A stretch of 64,000 nt of DNA from Periweissella beninensis (GCF_016908275.1 NZ_JAFBDN010000004.1:79374-143373); one strand, 5' to 3'; counted from the first letter of the stretch, positions 27,343 through 38,264 are shown. A program made the numbers and translations. Notes: a model not told the origin generated them from the letters alone.

Positions 27343-27831
27343 TCATGCATTGTTTAGTTTCGTGATATCTCGCACATATTCGTTTGTTGCTTCATTAATT
27401 AAATAGGCAACATCAATATGCCATTTTGCCCCTTGTTTAGGCTGTTCTTGCCAAAAATCAGTAACCTTAAAAGGTTGTGAATTAGCTTGATACCCAACAA
27501 TTTTTTCTTGCTGCGCATAGCGATTTAACTCATTTTCCAGTGCAATTTGAGTGCTTATCGCACTATCAATCTTAGCTTCTGGAATAATAAATTCAAATAC
27601 CATCACCCCGTGGCCCCAAACATTGGCAATTAAAGTTGAATTAAGCATCGCTGGATCCACTTTAAATTGACTAGACAATTGGGCCATTGCATAACTCATT
27701 GCTTTGTTAGTTGGGTGTTGTGCTGCTAAGATTAACGTACCAGTTGTTTTTTGGGCTGATTGGTGACTAACTAAATGATAAATGATAATCATACTAATTA
27801 CGGCAACAACGCTAATTAAAAAAACATGCAT
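27343..27831 (-). CDS. Membrane-anchored protein of unknown function
   Basis: I do not recognise the family. The 162-residue product has a single N-terminal membrane helix (about 2-21) and an extracytoplasmic or cytoplasmic mixed domain with no Cys and no known catalytic motif. The segment ENELNRYAQQEKIVGYQANS may be helical. The ATG at 27831 is preceded by GAGAGGTG. It is divergent from rpoY-rnjA, and the two promoters share the 27832-27990 interval. Confidence 0.75.
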   Translation of the reverse strand: MHVFLISVVAVISMIIIYHLVSHQSAQKTTGTLILAAQHPTNKAMSYAMAQLSSQFKVDPAMLNSTLIANVWGHGVMVFEFIIPEAKIDSAISTQIALENELNRYAQQEKIVGYQANSQPFKVTDFWQEQPKQGAKWHIDVAYLINEATNEYVRDITKLNNA

Positions 27832-27911
27832 TTTAACACCTCTCAATCTACTTTAATTATAGCAGTATTTAAGCTAATTTGGCTAATTTATAACTTTCAG
27901 TTGATTGCTAT

Positions 27912-27940
27912 ATGACATTAAATATTATTTTTGCTATAAT
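27912..27940 (+). promoter_or_regulatory. Promoter of rpoY-rnjA
   Basis: ATGACA at 27912-27917 (5 of 6 of TTGACA), a 17-base spacer, and a perfect TATAAT at 27935-27940 preceded by TGC (extended -10). It is 50 bases ahead of the rpoY ATG. Confidence 0.85.
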
Positions 27941-27990
27941 GATACTAAATGTATGTCGTGAAAAATTTATTTTAAGGAGCATTACTATTC

Positions 27991-28203
27991 ATGGTATTTA
28001 AGATTTACTACCAAGAAACAAAAAAACAAAATCCAAAGCGTGAAAACACGCAAGTGTTGTACATCAATGCTGATAACTTAGCAGATGCACGTGAATTGGT
28101 CGAAACTAACACTACCCATAATATTGAATTCATTGAAGAATTGTCGACGGCGGCACTCGAATATGAACAAGATGGTGTTAATTTTGCAATCACGGAGTTT
28201 TAA
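27991..28203 (+). CDS. rpoY: RNA polymerase epsilon subunit (RpoY/YkzG)
   Basis: The 70-residue protein has the family N-terminus VFKIYYQETKKQNPKRENTQ and an acidic C-terminus. It binds core RNA polymerase. It lies 3 bases before rnjA with AAGGAG upstream of the ATG; this rpoY-rnjA pairing is conserved in Firmicutes and makes the call firm. Confidence 0.93.
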   Translation: MVFKIYYQETKKQNPKRENTQVLYINADNLADARELVETNTTHNIEFIEELSTAALEYEQDGVNFAITEF

Positions 28204-28206
28204 TTA

Positions 28207-29883
28207 ATGCACAAAGTTGATATTCGCCCCGATGAAGCAGCAGTATATGCTGTTGGTGGTCTTGGTGAAATTGGAAAAAATACATATGGTATTCAGTATG
28301 GTGATGAAATCATCGTGGTTGATGCTGGTATTAAATTTCCAGAAGATGAGTTATTGGGAATTGATTATGTAATTCCTGATTATACCTACCTTAAAGAAAA
28401 TGTTGAAAAAATTAAGGCTTTGGTAATTACTCATGGTCACGAAGACCACATTGGAGCAATCCATTACTTTTTAAACGCCGTCAACGTTCCCGTGTATGCT
28501 GGTCCACTTGCCCTTGCTTTAATTAAGGGGAAACTGGAAGAACATGGATTATTAAACAGTACCGAGCTACATGAAATTAATGAAGATACTGTTTTGCAAT
28601 ATGATCATTTAAAAGTTGAATTTTTCCGCACAACTCACTCAATTCCAGACACATTTGGGGTCGCAGTCACAACACCAGTTGGGGTCATTGTGGAAACTGG
28701 GGACTTTAAATTCGATCTGACACCAACGACTAAACAGCCACCTAACTTACAAAAAATGGCTAAATTTGGGGCCGAAGGTGTATTAGCCCTGCTTTCAGAT
28801 TCAACGAATGCTGAACGGGCAGAATTTACTAAGTCTGAACAGTTTGTCGCTAATTCTATCAAAAAGATTTTTAAAAATATTGATGGTCGGATTATTTTTG
28901 CAACTTTTGCCTCAAATTTATCGCGTGTGAAGGTCGCTGCTGAAGTTGCCATTGCTGAAGGTCGTAAAATCGCTGTTTTTGGCCGTTCAATGGAAACTGC
29001 TATCAATAATGGCCGCGAATTAGGTTATTTAAACATTCCGGATGAAGCCTTAGTTGATGCTTATGAAATTAATCACTTACCTGCTGAAGAAGTCATGATT
29101 TTATGTACTGGTTCGCAAGGGGAACCTATGGCTGCCCTCGCACGGATTGCCAATGGTACACACCGGCAGGTCACCATTCAGCCAAATGATACCGTTATCT
29201 TTAGTTCTTCACCCATTCCTGGTAATACCCAATCAGTTAATCGGGTTATCAACGAACTAGAAGAAGCTGGAGCCAATGTAATTCATGGTAAGATTAATAA
29301 TATTCATACTTCCGGTCACGGTGGCCAAGAAGAGCAAAAACTCATGCTTTCACTAATTAAGCCAAAATTCTTTATGCCAATTCATGGTGAATATCGAATG
29401 CTTAAAGTGCACGCTGGTTTAGCTGAAGAAATTGGAGTTTTACATGAAAATACGTTTGTTTTGGATAATGGTGATGTATTAGCTCTGACTAAGGACACTG
29501 CGCGTGTCGCTGGTAAATTCCCGGCTAACGATGTTTATGTTGATGGTAATGGCATTGGTGATATTGGAAATGTTGTTTTACGCGATCGCCAAATGCTCTC
29601 CCAAGATGGCTTAGTTGTCGTTGTTGCAACGATTGACTTAGCACGTAAAGAAATTACGGCTGGTCCTGACCTCCTTTCACGTGGCTTTGTTTACATGCGG
29701 GAATCTGGAGAAATGATTAATGAAGGTCGTAAAAGAGTCTTTTGGGCTATCCGACATGCCATGGAAAATCCTAACGCAACTGAAAACACGATTAGAATGG
29801 CTATTATCGAAGATCTACAAGCCTTTTTATATGAAAAGACTGAACGGCGGCCAATGATTTTGCCAATGTTTATCATGATTTAA
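28207..29883 (+). CDS. rnjA: Ribonuclease J1
   Basis: RNase J1 has 5'-3' exonuclease and endonuclease activity and matures or degrades RNA. The 558-residue protein has the metallo-beta-lactamase motif THGHEDHIGAIHYF, a DSTNAERAEF segment, the beta-CASP part (FASNLSRVKVAAEVA, GRSMETAI), and IHTSGHGGQEEQ for the second metal site. The C-terminal dimer domain is present and the length is normal. It is co-transcribed with rpoY. Confidence 0.96.
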   Translation: MHKVDIRPDEAAVYAVGGLGEIGKNTYGIQYGDEIIVVDAGIKFPEDELLGIDYVIPDYTYLKENVEKIKALVITHGHEDHIGAIHYFLNAVNVPVYAGPLALALIKGKLEEHGLLNSTELHEINEDTVLQYDHLKVEFFRTTHSIPDTFGVAVTTPVGVIVETGDFKFDLTPTTKQPPNLQKMAKFGAEGVLALLSDSTNAERAEFTKSEQFVANSIKKIFKNIDGRIIFATFASNLSRVKVAAEVAIAEGRKIAVFGRSMETAINNGRELGYLNIPDEALVDAYEINHLPAEEVMILCTGSQGEPMAALARIANGTHRQVTIQPNDTVIFSSSPIPGNTQSVNRVINELEEAGANVIHGKINNIHTSGHGGQEEQKLMLSLIKPKFFMPIHGEYRMLKVHAGLAEEIGVLHENTFVLDNGDVLALTKDTARVAGKFPANDVYVDGNGIGDIGNVVLRDRQMLSQDGLVVVVATIDLARKEITAGPDLLSRGFVYMRESGEMINEGRKRVFWAIRHAMENPNATENTIRMAIIEDLQAFLYEKTERRPMILPMFIMI

Positions 29884-29940
29884 GGTCCAAGCACTTTGAA
29901 ATCACGCTTTTGGTCAAATGGTACTGCTAGCGTAGCTCAT

Positions 29941-29983
29941 AAAAAAACAACTAGTTCATAATTTGAATTAGTTGTTTTTTTAA
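29941..29983 (+). terminator. Bidirectional terminator between rnjA and the ABC exporter
   Basis: AACAACTAGTTC/GAATTAGTTGTT hairpin with A-rich sequence before it and seven T after it. The two flanking genes converge here, and the hairpin can serve both. Confidence 0.85.
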
Positions 29984-30038
29984 TTTTTATTTTTACAACC
30001 TTGAAACAGTGATATTCGTTGATATTGTATTACTTATA

Positions 30039-31634
30039 TTATTTTTTTATAGTAACATCATCGTCCATATAATCATTGAAATTGATGACCATATCGTAAC
30101 GTTTCAAATTTGCTGGTTCATAATGGTGAATCACTTCAATAAAAGTAAAATTTGACCTGAACAGATAGTCATGAATCACCTTCGATGTTGTTTTATCCAA
30201 TGAGGCATTGATTTCGTCTAACAATAGAATCGGCCGATTAGCCAAAATTGCTCTTGCCAGTTCGATTCGCGCTAATTGACCACCAGATAGTTGATCGGCA
30301 TTATCGCCCAGCTGATAGTCTAGCCCTTTTTCTGTGATGAGTTTACCCAAATCTAAGCCTTCACACACTGCAATAACTTTTTCCTTTTCAAGAGGGACAC
30401 CCAAGGTCAAGTTAAACCACATGGTATCCGCAAAGATTACGGCACTCTGACTCGAATAAGCAAACAAATTAGTAAATGAACCCTTGGTGACCTCTTTTTG
30501 ATTAAGCATGATTCTTTGCGCTTGTCCATAATCCCCATACATCAAAAATTGAAGTAATGTTGATTTGCCAGAGCCAGATGGTCCAATTAATGCAATTTTT
30601 TGGCCGTTACTGAGAGTAAAACTAATATTACTTGCCAGACTGTTTTGTTGACGTTTTAATGAAAGATTGTCAACCTGCAAATGATTGAAATGACTGAGTT
30701 CAACGGTGTTTATCGTTTTGTGATTATTCTTTCTCGTAAAACGTTTTATCTTTGCTACAATTTCCTTAGTCGTTGATAAATTATTACGCTGATTTAGGAT
30801 TTGTAGAATTGGATTAGTAAAGGAATTAGATAGTTGCGTAATTGCAAAAAGTGCTCCTAAACTTGTCTGTCCCTTGATAACCAAAATAATTCCAATGGAA
30901 AAAGGTAATAAGAAAGTTCCACCAATTGCGATAATATTAAGATACGCATTAGTATTATTATTAAGTAAATTCATTTTGGCTAATTTTTCTTCTAAGTGGC
31001 TAATCGTCCCTTTACTCTGCATAACTGCGCTATCTTGTTGGCCATATAAATTAAAAGTTCCTGTTCCAGCTAACAAGTTTTTGGTTTGATTAACGTATTG
31101 TTTATTAGCAGTTGTCCATTCTCTAGAGGCTTTTTGAATTCCTTTTTGAAAAAAATTAGAAGCAATCGTTGGTAGAATGGATCCAAGTAAGAAAATAAGT
31201 GTAATTCCAATGTTCAAGTACAGTGCATAACTTAGCGCCAAAATAACTGTATAAAGATTAATCAAGATTTCAATCTCAGACTCGTATCGATTCGTTTCGA
31301 GTAGTTTAAAATCATTTGTCAAAAAACCTAAATTCGAACTGTCTTCCTTTTTATTGAGTAGCATTCCTCGCAGTATATTCGTTCTTAGTACAGTGTTTGT
31401 CTGCTTGATTGCGTCAGCCTTAAGATAATTGAAAATCAAATTAGCGGCCAAAACGATAATTAACGCTACCAAAATTTCAATAAAAAAAGTAGATACTTTA
31501 GCAAACTGGTGACGGGTCGCCATATTTGTCAAAGTGCCAACAATGTATGCCATAATAATATTTTCTGTACTGTAGATTAAGCCAAAAAAATTCAGCCAGA
31601 AAAACTTATAATGTGAATAATTCTGATATATCAT
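30039..31634 (-). CDS. ABC exporter, fused permease and ATPase
   Basis: This 531-residue half-transporter has about six N-terminal membrane helices and then a nucleotide-binding domain. The domain shows Walker A GPSGSGKST, signature LSGGQLARIELARA, Walker B ILLLDEI, D-loop ASLDK and an H-loop VIHHYEP. It probably works as a homodimer exporting a lipid, peptide or drug, but no neighbour indicates the cargo. No peptidase C39 domain is present at the N-terminus, so leader cleavage is not predicted. It is a lone gene with an AGGAGG site. Confidence 0.88.
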   Translation of the reverse strand: MIYQNYSHYKFFWLNFFGLIYSTENIIMAYIVGTLTNMATRHQFAKVSTFFIEILVALIIVLAANLIFNYLKADAIKQTNTVLRTNILRGMLLNKKEDSSNLGFLTNDFKLLETNRYESEIEILINLYTVILALSYALYLNIGITLIFLLGSILPTIASNFFQKGIQKASREWTTANKQYVNQTKNLLAGTGTFNLYGQQDSAVMQSKGTISHLEEKLAKMNLLNNNTNAYLNIIAIGGTFLLPFSIGIILVIKGQTSLGALFAITQLSNSFTNPILQILNQRNNLSTTKEIVAKIKRFTRKNNHKTINTVELSHFNHLQVDNLSLKRQQNSLASNISFTLSNGQKIALIGPSGSGKSTLLQFLMYGDYGQAQRIMLNQKEVTKGSFTNLFAYSSQSAVIFADTMWFNLTLGVPLEKEKVIAVCEGLDLGKLITEKGLDYQLGDNADQLSGGQLARIELARAILANRPILLLDEINASLDKTTSKVIHDYLFRSNFTFIEVIHHYEPANLKRYDMVINFNDYMDDDVTIKK

Positions 31635-31817
31635 TCTTTTTCCTCCTAGGCTTTATTAAACACAAATTCAGTCTATATTTAATGTTTGCGCCTTTTATAT
31701 TAGTTTCATGCCATTGTTTTATCATTTTTTACTCATTTTATTTTAGACCTATGATAATATTAAATCAAGCTAAATTTTATTTTGATAATTAATGCTTATT
31801 AAATATCAAAGACAAAT

Positions 31818-31858
31818 AATCAGCCACTAATTGCATTATGCAATTGGTGGCTGATTTG
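31818..31858 (-). terminator. Hairpin after the fhs end of the purine operon
   Basis: CAGCCACCAATTGCAT/ATGCAATTAGTGGCTG form a 16-base stem. The T-tract is modest on both strands, so it could stop transcription of the purine operon or of the opposite strand. Confidence 0.6.
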
Positions 31859-31880
31859 TAATATTAGTAAAGTTTAATTG

Positions 31881-32090
31881 CTAGTATAACAACGGAATAT
31901 AGGTTGCCCCTTCACCATAGGCCTGCCGAATTATTCTAGTTTCACCATGGTGAGATCTTTGGGTATGGGGTGGTTGATTGGCATCAATGGCTAATACTTT
32001 TAAGCCTTGTTTAGCTGCATAATAACTAGCACTAGCTCCCACCGAACCACTACCAATAAGAATTAGATCATAGGTTTCATTCTTATTTAT
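31881..32090 (-). pseudogene. N-terminal fragment of a sarcosine/N-methyltryptophan oxidase-like flavoenzyme
   Basis: The minus strand translates as an FAD-binding N-terminus: [20 protein letters not shown], then [45 protein letters not shown], ending at TAG (31881-31883). It matches the start of SolA-type oxidases (about 370 residues). Only about 70 codons remain, with an ATA where a start should be and an in-frame stop just ahead. It is a deletion remnant beside the end of the purine operon. Confidence 0.85.
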
Positions 32091-32155
32091 TCCTCAAGCA
32101 TCGATTTGTTTTCATTTATTATAACGCTTAATTAACCAACTTCCATCAATTTTAA

Positions 32156-33820
32156 TTAGAATAAACCGGTAATCGTTTCACCGTCTGGTAATAAATCAAT
32201 ATGATTAGCAGCTGGATCGGCTGGCAAACCAGGCATCGTAAGGATATTCCCAGTTAACGCCACAATAAAACCAGCGCCAAGTTTTGGCACCAGTGTTTTT
32301 ATATGGATAGTAAAATCACGCGGTGCCCCTAGTGCCTGAGCATCATCCGATAATGAATACTGCGTTTTTGCCATGACCACTGGTAGTTTATCCCATCCAT
32401 ATTTGGCAAATGTCTTTAATTCACGCAATGCTTTCGGGCTGTACTCAACCTTACTACCACCATAAATTTCTGTCACAATTTTTTCAATTTTGGTCGTTAA
32501 AGCATCCTCACTAGCATACAATGGTCGTAGTTGACTGGCTTTTTCCGTTAATTTAATCACCTCAGCTGCTAAGGCATTAGCCCCTGCACCACCTTTGGCC
32601 CAAACATCAGTTGGAATTGCCTTAACATCAAATTGTTGTGTGTAATTTGCAATTAACGCCAATTCAGCTGGCGTATCACTACTAAATTCATTAATGGCAA
32701 CAACAACTGGTAAGTCATAACGTTGCATGCTTTGGATATGTCGCCCTAAGTTAGCTAATCCAGTAGTTAACGCGGCAATATTAGGTGTTGTTAAATCGCT
32801 TTTAGCTTGACCACCATGCATTTTTAAAGCCCGTACTGTGGCAACAATGACCACCGCACTAGGGGCTTTGCCGAGTTTAGGTACTTTGATATCTAGAAAT
32901 TTTTCGGCTCCTAAGTCAGCCCCAAAACCACCTTCTGTTACAGCAATTTCACCTAATTGGAGAGCCGCTTTGGTTGCTTGCACTGAATTCGTACCTTGGG
33001 CAATATTAGCAAATGGTCCGCCATGCATAATTACCGGCGTTTGTGCAAGTGTTTGAACCAAGTTCGGCTTAATCGCATCTTTTAATAAAACAGTTAATGC
33101 TCCGGCAACATCTAATTGGGCTACAGTAACTGGTTCTTTATCATACGTGTAACCAACAACGATTGCTTCAATTCGGTGTTTTAAATCTGGTAAGTCCGTT
33201 GCTAATGTCAAAATAGCCATTAATTCAGAAGCAACTGTAATATCAAAACCATCTTCACGGACAATTCCACTAGTTGGCCCCCCTAGACCAATCGTTGTGT
33301 GCCGTAATGCACGGTCATTAATATCTAATACGCGTTTCCATAAAATACGGCGAGGATCAAGTCTTAAGGTGTTCCCTTGATACATGTGGTTGTCAATTAG
33401 CGCAGCTAAAGTATTATGCGCCGTTGTTAGTGCATGAAAATCCCCTGTAAAGTGCAGATTAATTTTATCCATGGGAATAACTTGGCTGAAGCCACCACCG
33501 GTTGCACCACCCTTCATCCCCATGACAGGGCCTAGTGATGGTTCACGCAAAGCAATCACGGTTTTTTTACCAGCTTGTGTGAGCGCATCGCCTAAGCCAA
33601 CCGTTACTGTCGATTTTCCTTCACCAGCAGGGGTTGGATTAATCGAAGTGACTAGCACCAATTTACCAGTCATGGGATCATTTTTTCGGTTTTTTAAATC
33701 TAGTTTGGCCATATAATGCCCATATGGTTCAATTTCTTGAGGCGCTAAGCCGAGATTAGTTGCAATTTCATTAATGGGGGCAATCTTGGCTGCCTGGGCA
33801 ATTTCAATATCTGATAACAT
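32156..33820 (-). CDS. fhs: Formate-tetrahydrofolate ligase
   Basis: Fhs makes 10-formyl-THF from formate, THF and ATP. The 554-residue protein has [18 protein letters not shown] (ATP site), [18 protein letters not shown], and the usual C-terminus. It lies 35 bases after purD. The formyl-THF it makes is used by PurN and PurH, so it fits the tail of this operon. The 14-kb transcript would end at the hairpin near 31840. Confidence 0.96.
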   Translation of the reverse strand: MLSDIEIAQAAKIAPINEIATNLGLAPQEIEPYGHYMAKLDLKNRKNDPMTGKLVLVTSINPTPAGEGKSTVTVGLGDALTQAGKKTVIALREPSLGPVMGMKGGATGGGFSQVIPMDKINLHFTGDFHALTTAHNTLAALIDNHMYQGNTLRLDPRRILWKRVLDINDRALRHTTIGLGGPTSGIVREDGFDITVASELMAILTLATDLPDLKHRIEAIVVGYTYDKEPVTVAQLDVAGALTVLLKDAIKPNLVQTLAQTPVIMHGGPFANIAQGTNSVQATKAALQLGEIAVTEGGFGADLGAEKFLDIKVPKLGKAPSAVVIVATVRALKMHGGQAKSDLTTPNIAALTTGLANLGRHIQSMQRYDLPVVVAINEFSSDTPAELALIANYTQQFDVKAIPTDVWAKGGAGANALAAEVIKLTEKASQLRPLYASEDALTTKIEKIVTEIYGGSKVEYSPKALRELKTFAKYGWDKLPVVMAKTQYSLSDDAQALGAPRDFTIHIKTLVPKLGAGFIVALTGNILTMPGLPADPAANHIDLLPDGETITGLF

Positions 33821-33855
33821 TTAAGTAAGTACCTCACTCAGTTTTAATTTAATGA

Positions 33856-35109
33856 TTAATTTTTGGTTAGTGCCTTATTACCAATATCATGACGATATTG
33901 TAATTGTGTTTGACTAGCCGCTAGGATTTGATAGATTTGTTCTTGTGCTGCTGTAATTGTATTAGCAGCTGTCACTAACGTCGCAACCCGACCACCCGCT
34001 GTCACGAAACCGGCATCTGTTTTAGTGACACTGGCATAGTTAACTTGCGTTAATCCTGAATTACTTAGTGTTGGTAAAAGATCACCACTGACTGAATTTT
34101 GTGGATATCCTTGCGCTGCAAGAACAACACCTAGATAGTATTTATCAGTTTGCCATTTAGCAACTACGGGTTCACCGGTAACTAACTTATTGAGTAATTC
34201 ATATAAATCCCCTTCTAATTGTGGCAACAGTACTTGTGCTTCAGGATCACCAAACCGTACATTAAATTCAATTACCTTAGGACCGGTACTTGTTTGCATG
34301 ACCCCGGTATATAAAACACCGGTGAAGGGGCGACCTAATGCTTGCATCGCGGCTAGTGTTGGTTTCACAATCTCATCAATAGCAACCTGTTTAATTATAT
34401 CATCAAATTGTGGTAGTGGGCTATAGGCACCCATCCCCCCTGTATTAGGACCTAAATCATTGTCCAAAAGTCGTTTATGATCTTGGGCTAAGGGCAACGT
34501 AATCAGCTGCTTTTCCCCAACTAATGTAAATAACGAAAATTCTTCACCTGTCAAATACTCTTCAATCACAAGTTTAGCGGTCGGGTTATTTTGATATAGT
34601 TTTGTCAAATAAGTTTGAGCCACTTGTTGACTTTTAATTATCGTCACACCTTTACCGAAAGCCAAGCCATCCAACTTAAAAACCAAGGGAAAGGTTTGCG
34701 TCGCAATGTAGGCTTGTGCCGTTGCTAAATCAGTAACGACTTGATACTGCGCAGTCGGAATGGCTGCATTCGATAATAATTCCTTAGTAAATGATTTTGA
34801 ACCTTCTAGTATGGCTGCCGCTTTATTAGGCCCAAAAATTTTTAACTTAGCCGTGTTAAAAGCATCTACAACACCAGCCATTAAAGCATCTTCCATTCCT
34901 ACAACGGTTAAGTCAATCGCTTTTTGTTGCGCAAAAGTCACTAAACTAGCAATATCCGTGACAGCAATTGGAACTACCGTAATTCCAGTTTCAGTCATAC
35001 CAGGATTACCCGGTGCCACAAAAACCTGTGTCACTTGCGAACTAGCTAATAATTGTTGGGCGAGAGCATGTTCCCGTGCCCCATTGCCAATTACCAATAC
35101 CTGTGCCAT
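33856..35109 (-). CDS. purD: Phosphoribosylamine-glycine ligase
   Basis: PurD is the ATP-grasp enzyme that makes GAR, the second step of purine synthesis. The 417-residue protein starts with VLVIGNGAREHAL and has the ATP-grasp segments LVFKLDGLAFGKGV, TGEEFSLFT, and GVLYTGVM...EFNVRFGDPEAQ. The ATG follows an AGGAG site 10 bases after purH. The order purH-purD is usual. Confidence 0.96.
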   Translation of the reverse strand: MAQVLVIGNGAREHALAQQLLASSQVTQVFVAPGNPGMTETGITVVPIAVTDIASLVTFAQQKAIDLTVVGMEDALMAGVVDAFNTAKLKIFGPNKAAAILEGSKSFTKELLSNAAIPTAQYQVVTDLATAQAYIATQTFPLVFKLDGLAFGKGVTIIKSQQVAQTYLTKLYQNNPTAKLVIEEYLTGEEFSLFTLVGEKQLITLPLAQDHKRLLDNDLGPNTGGMGAYSPLPQFDDIIKQVAIDEIVKPTLAAMQALGRPFTGVLYTGVMQTSTGPKVIEFNVRFGDPEAQVLLPQLEGDLYELLNKLVTGEPVVAKWQTDKYYLGVVLAAQGYPQNSVSGDLLPTLSNSGLTQVNYASVTKTDAGFVTAGGRVATLVTAANTITAAQEQIYQILAASQTQLQYRHDIGNKALTKN

Positions 35110-35119
35110 GTTATCACTC

Positions 35120-36649
35120 CTAATGTTTAAAGTGTCTTGTCTTTGAAAAGACTAGAACAATTCCTAATTCGTTAGCTTTATCAATGGATGCTTGATCTTT
35201 AATGGAACCACCTGGTTCGACAATAGCTTGAATCCCGTGAGCTGCAGCGTAGGCCACTGAATCAGCCATTGGAAAAAACGCATCTGAAGCTAGGACGGCC
35301 TCTTTAAAGGCTACTTTGGTTTGTGCTTTTTGAATGGCCATTTTGACCGAGTCAATCCGGTTTGGCTGCCCCGCTCCCATTCCAAGGGTCTGACCAGCCA
35401 CGGCAACCATAATGGCATTTGATTTAACATGTTTCACTGCTTTTTGGGCAAATACTAAACTAGCCAATTGATCGGCAGTTGGTTGTTTTTCCGACACAAC
35501 TGTAAAATCAGACGCCCTTTCCGTTTCTAAATCACGATCTTGCACTAATACTCCTCCTAAAACAGACACAACATCTTTCATCGGTGCAATGGGTTGTGCA
35601 AATGGTAATTTTAACAGGCGCAAATTCTTTTTCTTAGCCAACTCAGCATAAGCTTCTGGTGTATAGCTCGGCGCAATAATAATTTCTAGGAAAATTTGGT
35701 GCATGGCTTGAGCCGTTTTTAAATCCACTTCCCGGTTTAAAACCACAATTCCCCCAAAAATCGAAATATCATCAGCTTTAAAGGCTTTGTCCCAAGCATC
35801 ATAAATAGTGTCTGCCTGACCAATACCAGCTGGGTTCATGTGCTTAAGGGTCACGACGGTCGGTTGATCAGTAAAATCAGCAATAATGCGTAATGCTGTA
35901 TCAGCATCGCGTAAGTTATTATATGAAAGTTGTTTACCATGCATAATATCAGCCGATAAGATGGAATATGCTTCGGGCATGGCACTACGATATGCGGTGG
36001 CTTGTTGGTGACTGTTTTCACCATAGCGGAGATTAGCAAATTTTTCGTAGCTTAAAGTTAATTTTTCAGGAAATTCAGTTTCAGCAAGATACGTTGCGAT
36101 TAAACTATCGTAAGCTGCCGTATGCGCAAAAACCTTAGCGGCAAAAGCTTTTCGAATGGGATTCGTTAGGCCATCAGTATGCAGTAATTCAAGAACTTTT
36201 TCATAATCTGTTGGGTCAATTACTGGTAAGACACTCACGTAGTTTTTGGCAGCTGATCTAAGCATTGATGGACCACCAATATCAATTTGCTCAATTGCTT
36301 GGGCTAATTTAATATCAGGTTGCTTAATCGTTTCTTTAAATGGATACAGATTAACAACGACCAAATCAATTGGTGTAATTTGATGCTCTGCTAACGTTTG
36401 CATATGTGCTGGTAAGTCGCGCCGTGCTAAAAGACCAGCATGGACCCGGGGATGCAATGTTTTAACCCGTCCGTCCAACATCTCTGGAAACCCCGTCACA
36501 TCGTCAATTGCTACGACCGGTAACCCGGCTTGGGCCAATACTTTTAATGTCCCCCCTGTTGAGACTAATTCAAAATCTAATGCGACCAGTTCCGTGGCAA
36601 ATTCAACAATGCCCGTTTTATCTGAAACACTAAGTAATGCCCGTTGCAT
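35120..36649 (-). CDS. purH: Bifunctional AICAR formyltransferase / IMP cyclohydrolase
   Basis: PurH catalyses the last two steps to IMP. The N-terminal IMP cyclohydrolase domain ([32 protein letters not shown]) is followed by the transformylase domain with [17 protein letters not shown] and [11 protein letters not shown]. At 509 residues it is full length. GGAGG lies before the ATG. It ends 10 bases before purD and starts 6 bases after purN. Confidence 0.97.
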   Translation of the reverse strand: MQRALLSVSDKTGIVEFATELVALDFELVSTGGTLKVLAQAGLPVVAIDDVTGFPEMLDGRVKTLHPRVHAGLLARRDLPAHMQTLAEHQITPIDLVVVNLYPFKETIKQPDIKLAQAIEQIDIGGPSMLRSAAKNYVSVLPVIDPTDYEKVLELLHTDGLTNPIRKAFAAKVFAHTAAYDSLIATYLAETEFPEKLTLSYEKFANLRYGENSHQQATAYRSAMPEAYSILSADIMHGKQLSYNNLRDADTALRIIADFTDQPTVVTLKHMNPAGIGQADTIYDAWDKAFKADDISIFGGIVVLNREVDLKTAQAMHQIFLEIIIAPSYTPEAYAELAKKKNLRLLKLPFAQPIAPMKDVVSVLGGVLVQDRDLETERASDFTVVSEKQPTADQLASLVFAQKAVKHVKSNAIMVAVAGQTLGMGAGQPNRIDSVKMAIQKAQTKVAFKEAVLASDAFFPMADSVAYAAAHGIQAIVEPGGSIKDQASIDKANELGIVLVFSKTRHFKH

Positions 36650-36655
36650 AATTTT

Positions 36656-37228
36656 TTATTCCTCCGAAAGTAATTTAGCTAAAACAGCTGGATAAAGTTG
36701 GTGTTCTGCGGCATGAATTCGTTTTTCAAGATCAGCTAAGGTATCCGTTGCCAACCGTGGTACCGTCATTTGCTGAATAATTGTGCCTGTATCAATACCA
36801 GTGTCAACATAGTGCACAGTAACACCAGTCAGCTTAACATTGGCCTGATAGGCATCTAAAATCCCGTGCCGACCAGGAAAATTTGGTAACAATGCCGGAT
36901 GAATATTAATAATTTGGTTGGGATACGCTGTAATCAGTGTTGGTGTCAAAATACGCATATAACCGGCTAATAAAATGAGTGTAACTCGATGTAAATTAAG
37001 TTGTTCAATTATTGCTAATTCGGCCAACTTTTTTTCAGCGTAAGCACGATAGTTCACAATAAACACCGGAATACCTAATGCTTGCGCCTTGGCAATAACT
37101 GGTGCGTTAGGTTGATCAACTACAACTAGACTAATTTTAGCGGGTAATTTTTGATTAATAATGGCTTGGTGCAAAGCACTAAAATTAGTGCCCGTTCCCG
37201 AGGCAAATATCGCAATTTTAGTCACCAT
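36656..37228 (-). CDS. purN: GAR formyltransferase
   Basis: PurN transfers the formyl group of 10-formyl-THF to GAR. The 190-residue protein has FASGTGTNFSALHQAI, the active-site Asn/His/Asp segments NIHPALLPNFPGRHGI and YVDTGIDTGTIIQQ. I used the ATG at 37228, which has GGAGA at the right distance and overlaps the purM end by 11 bases. An upstream TTG would leave no ribosome site. Confidence 0.95.
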   Translation of the reverse strand: MVTKIAIFASGTGTNFSALHQAIINQKLPAKISLVVVDQPNAPVIAKAQALGIPVFIVNYRAYAEKKLAELAIIEQLNLHRVTLILLAGYMRILTPTLITAYPNQIINIHPALLPNFPGRHGILDAYQANVKLTGVTVHYVDTGIDTGTIIQQMTVPRLATDTLADLEKRIHAAEHQLYPAVLAKLLSEE

Positions 37229-38264
37229 AATGAGCTTCTCCAATCATTGTTAGCCGTGTAGGTGTTGATGGTGATGCTTTTTTGATGTGTCCTATCACGT
37301 GTGCTTCTTCATTATGGGCTGCTAATTGGTTTAACACTTGGGTGACGTGTTCCGGTGCCACGATTAAACAAAAGCCAATTCCTAAATTAAAGGTCCGTAA
37401 TAAATCATGAAACGTAAGCTTACCTAATTGGGCCATAGTTTGATAAATCATCGGAATATGCCAACTGGTTAAATCTAGTTCAACTTGTACATCGGAACCA
37501 AAGGCACGCGGTAAATTTTCTAATAAACCACCACCAGTAATATGAGCGGCCCCCTTAATTAGTTGCTTATCAATTAAAGGCAATACCGTTGGTCCATATA
37601 ATTTAGTTGGATTTAGTAACGCTGCTTGAGTCTTTTTGGACAAATCAGCCCATTTTTTTTGCTGATCAGTAAGCAAAATTTTACGCGCAAGTGTAAAACC
37701 ATTAGAATGTAACCCACTCGCTGCTAGACCAATTACGACATCACCAACTTGTACTTTACTACCATCTAGTAGATCTTTTTTTTCAACAATTCCTACCGCA
37801 AAGCCAGCCAAATCATAATGATTTTTACCGTATAAAGCAGGTAACTCAGCTGTTTCACCACCAATTAGAGCGGTTTTAGTCAGTTGACATGCCTGCGCAA
37901 TACCACCTACAATCGTCGCTATTTGCTGGGGGTTCACATGATTAGTGCCAATATAATCAAGCAAAAATAATGGCTGTGCCCCTTGTGCTAAAATATCATT
38001 AACCACCATTGCTACTAAGTCTTGGCCAATTGTAGTATGATCTTGGGCTGCAATCGCCAATAAAAGTTTGGAACCAACACCGTCACTGCCGGCAACTAAA
38101 ATTGGTTCTTTAAAATTAGCTGGTAGCGAAAATAAACTACCGAATGAACCTAAACCAGTTAGGACATGATCATTATGAGTTGCATTAACAGCCGCCTTCA
38201 TTAAGTTAACTGCGGTATTACCGGCGCTAATATCAACTCCTGCTTGGGCATATGCATCTGTCAT
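37218..38264 (-). CDS. purM: Phosphoribosylformylglycinamidine cyclo-ligase (AIR synthetase)
   Basis: PurM closes the imidazole ring to form AIR. Of 348 residues, the N-terminus reads YAQAGVDISAGN, followed by VGSKLLLAIA, TALIGGETAELP, LYGKNHYDLAGFAVG and AAHITGGGLLENLPR, all family signatures. The ATGA overlaps the purF stop by four bases, and the end overlaps purN. The length is normal. Confidence 0.97.
   Translation of the reverse strand: MTDAYAQAGVDISAGNTAVNLMKAAVNATHNDHVLTGLGSFGSLFSLPANFKEPILVAGSDGVGSKLLLAIAAQDHTTIGQDLVAMVVNDILAQGAQPLFLLDYIGTNHVNPQQIATIVGGIAQACQLTKTALIGGETAELPALYGKNHYDLAGFAVGIVEKKDLLDGSKVQVGDVVIGLAASGLHSNGFTLARKILLTDQQKKWADLSKKTQAALLNPTKLYGPTVLPLIDKQLIKGAAHITGGGLLENLPRAFGSDVQVELDLTSWHIPMIYQTMAQLGKLTFHDLLRTFNLGIGFCLIVAPEHVTQVLNQLAAHNEEAHVIGHIKKASPSTPTRLTMIGEAHYGD

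Larger units (their letters stand above)
31635..32155. other. Gap between the ABC exporter and fhs
   Basis: This 521-base stretch holds the purine operon terminator, an oxidase fragment, and AT-rich sequence upstream of the exporter. It has no intact gene. Confidence 0.5.
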
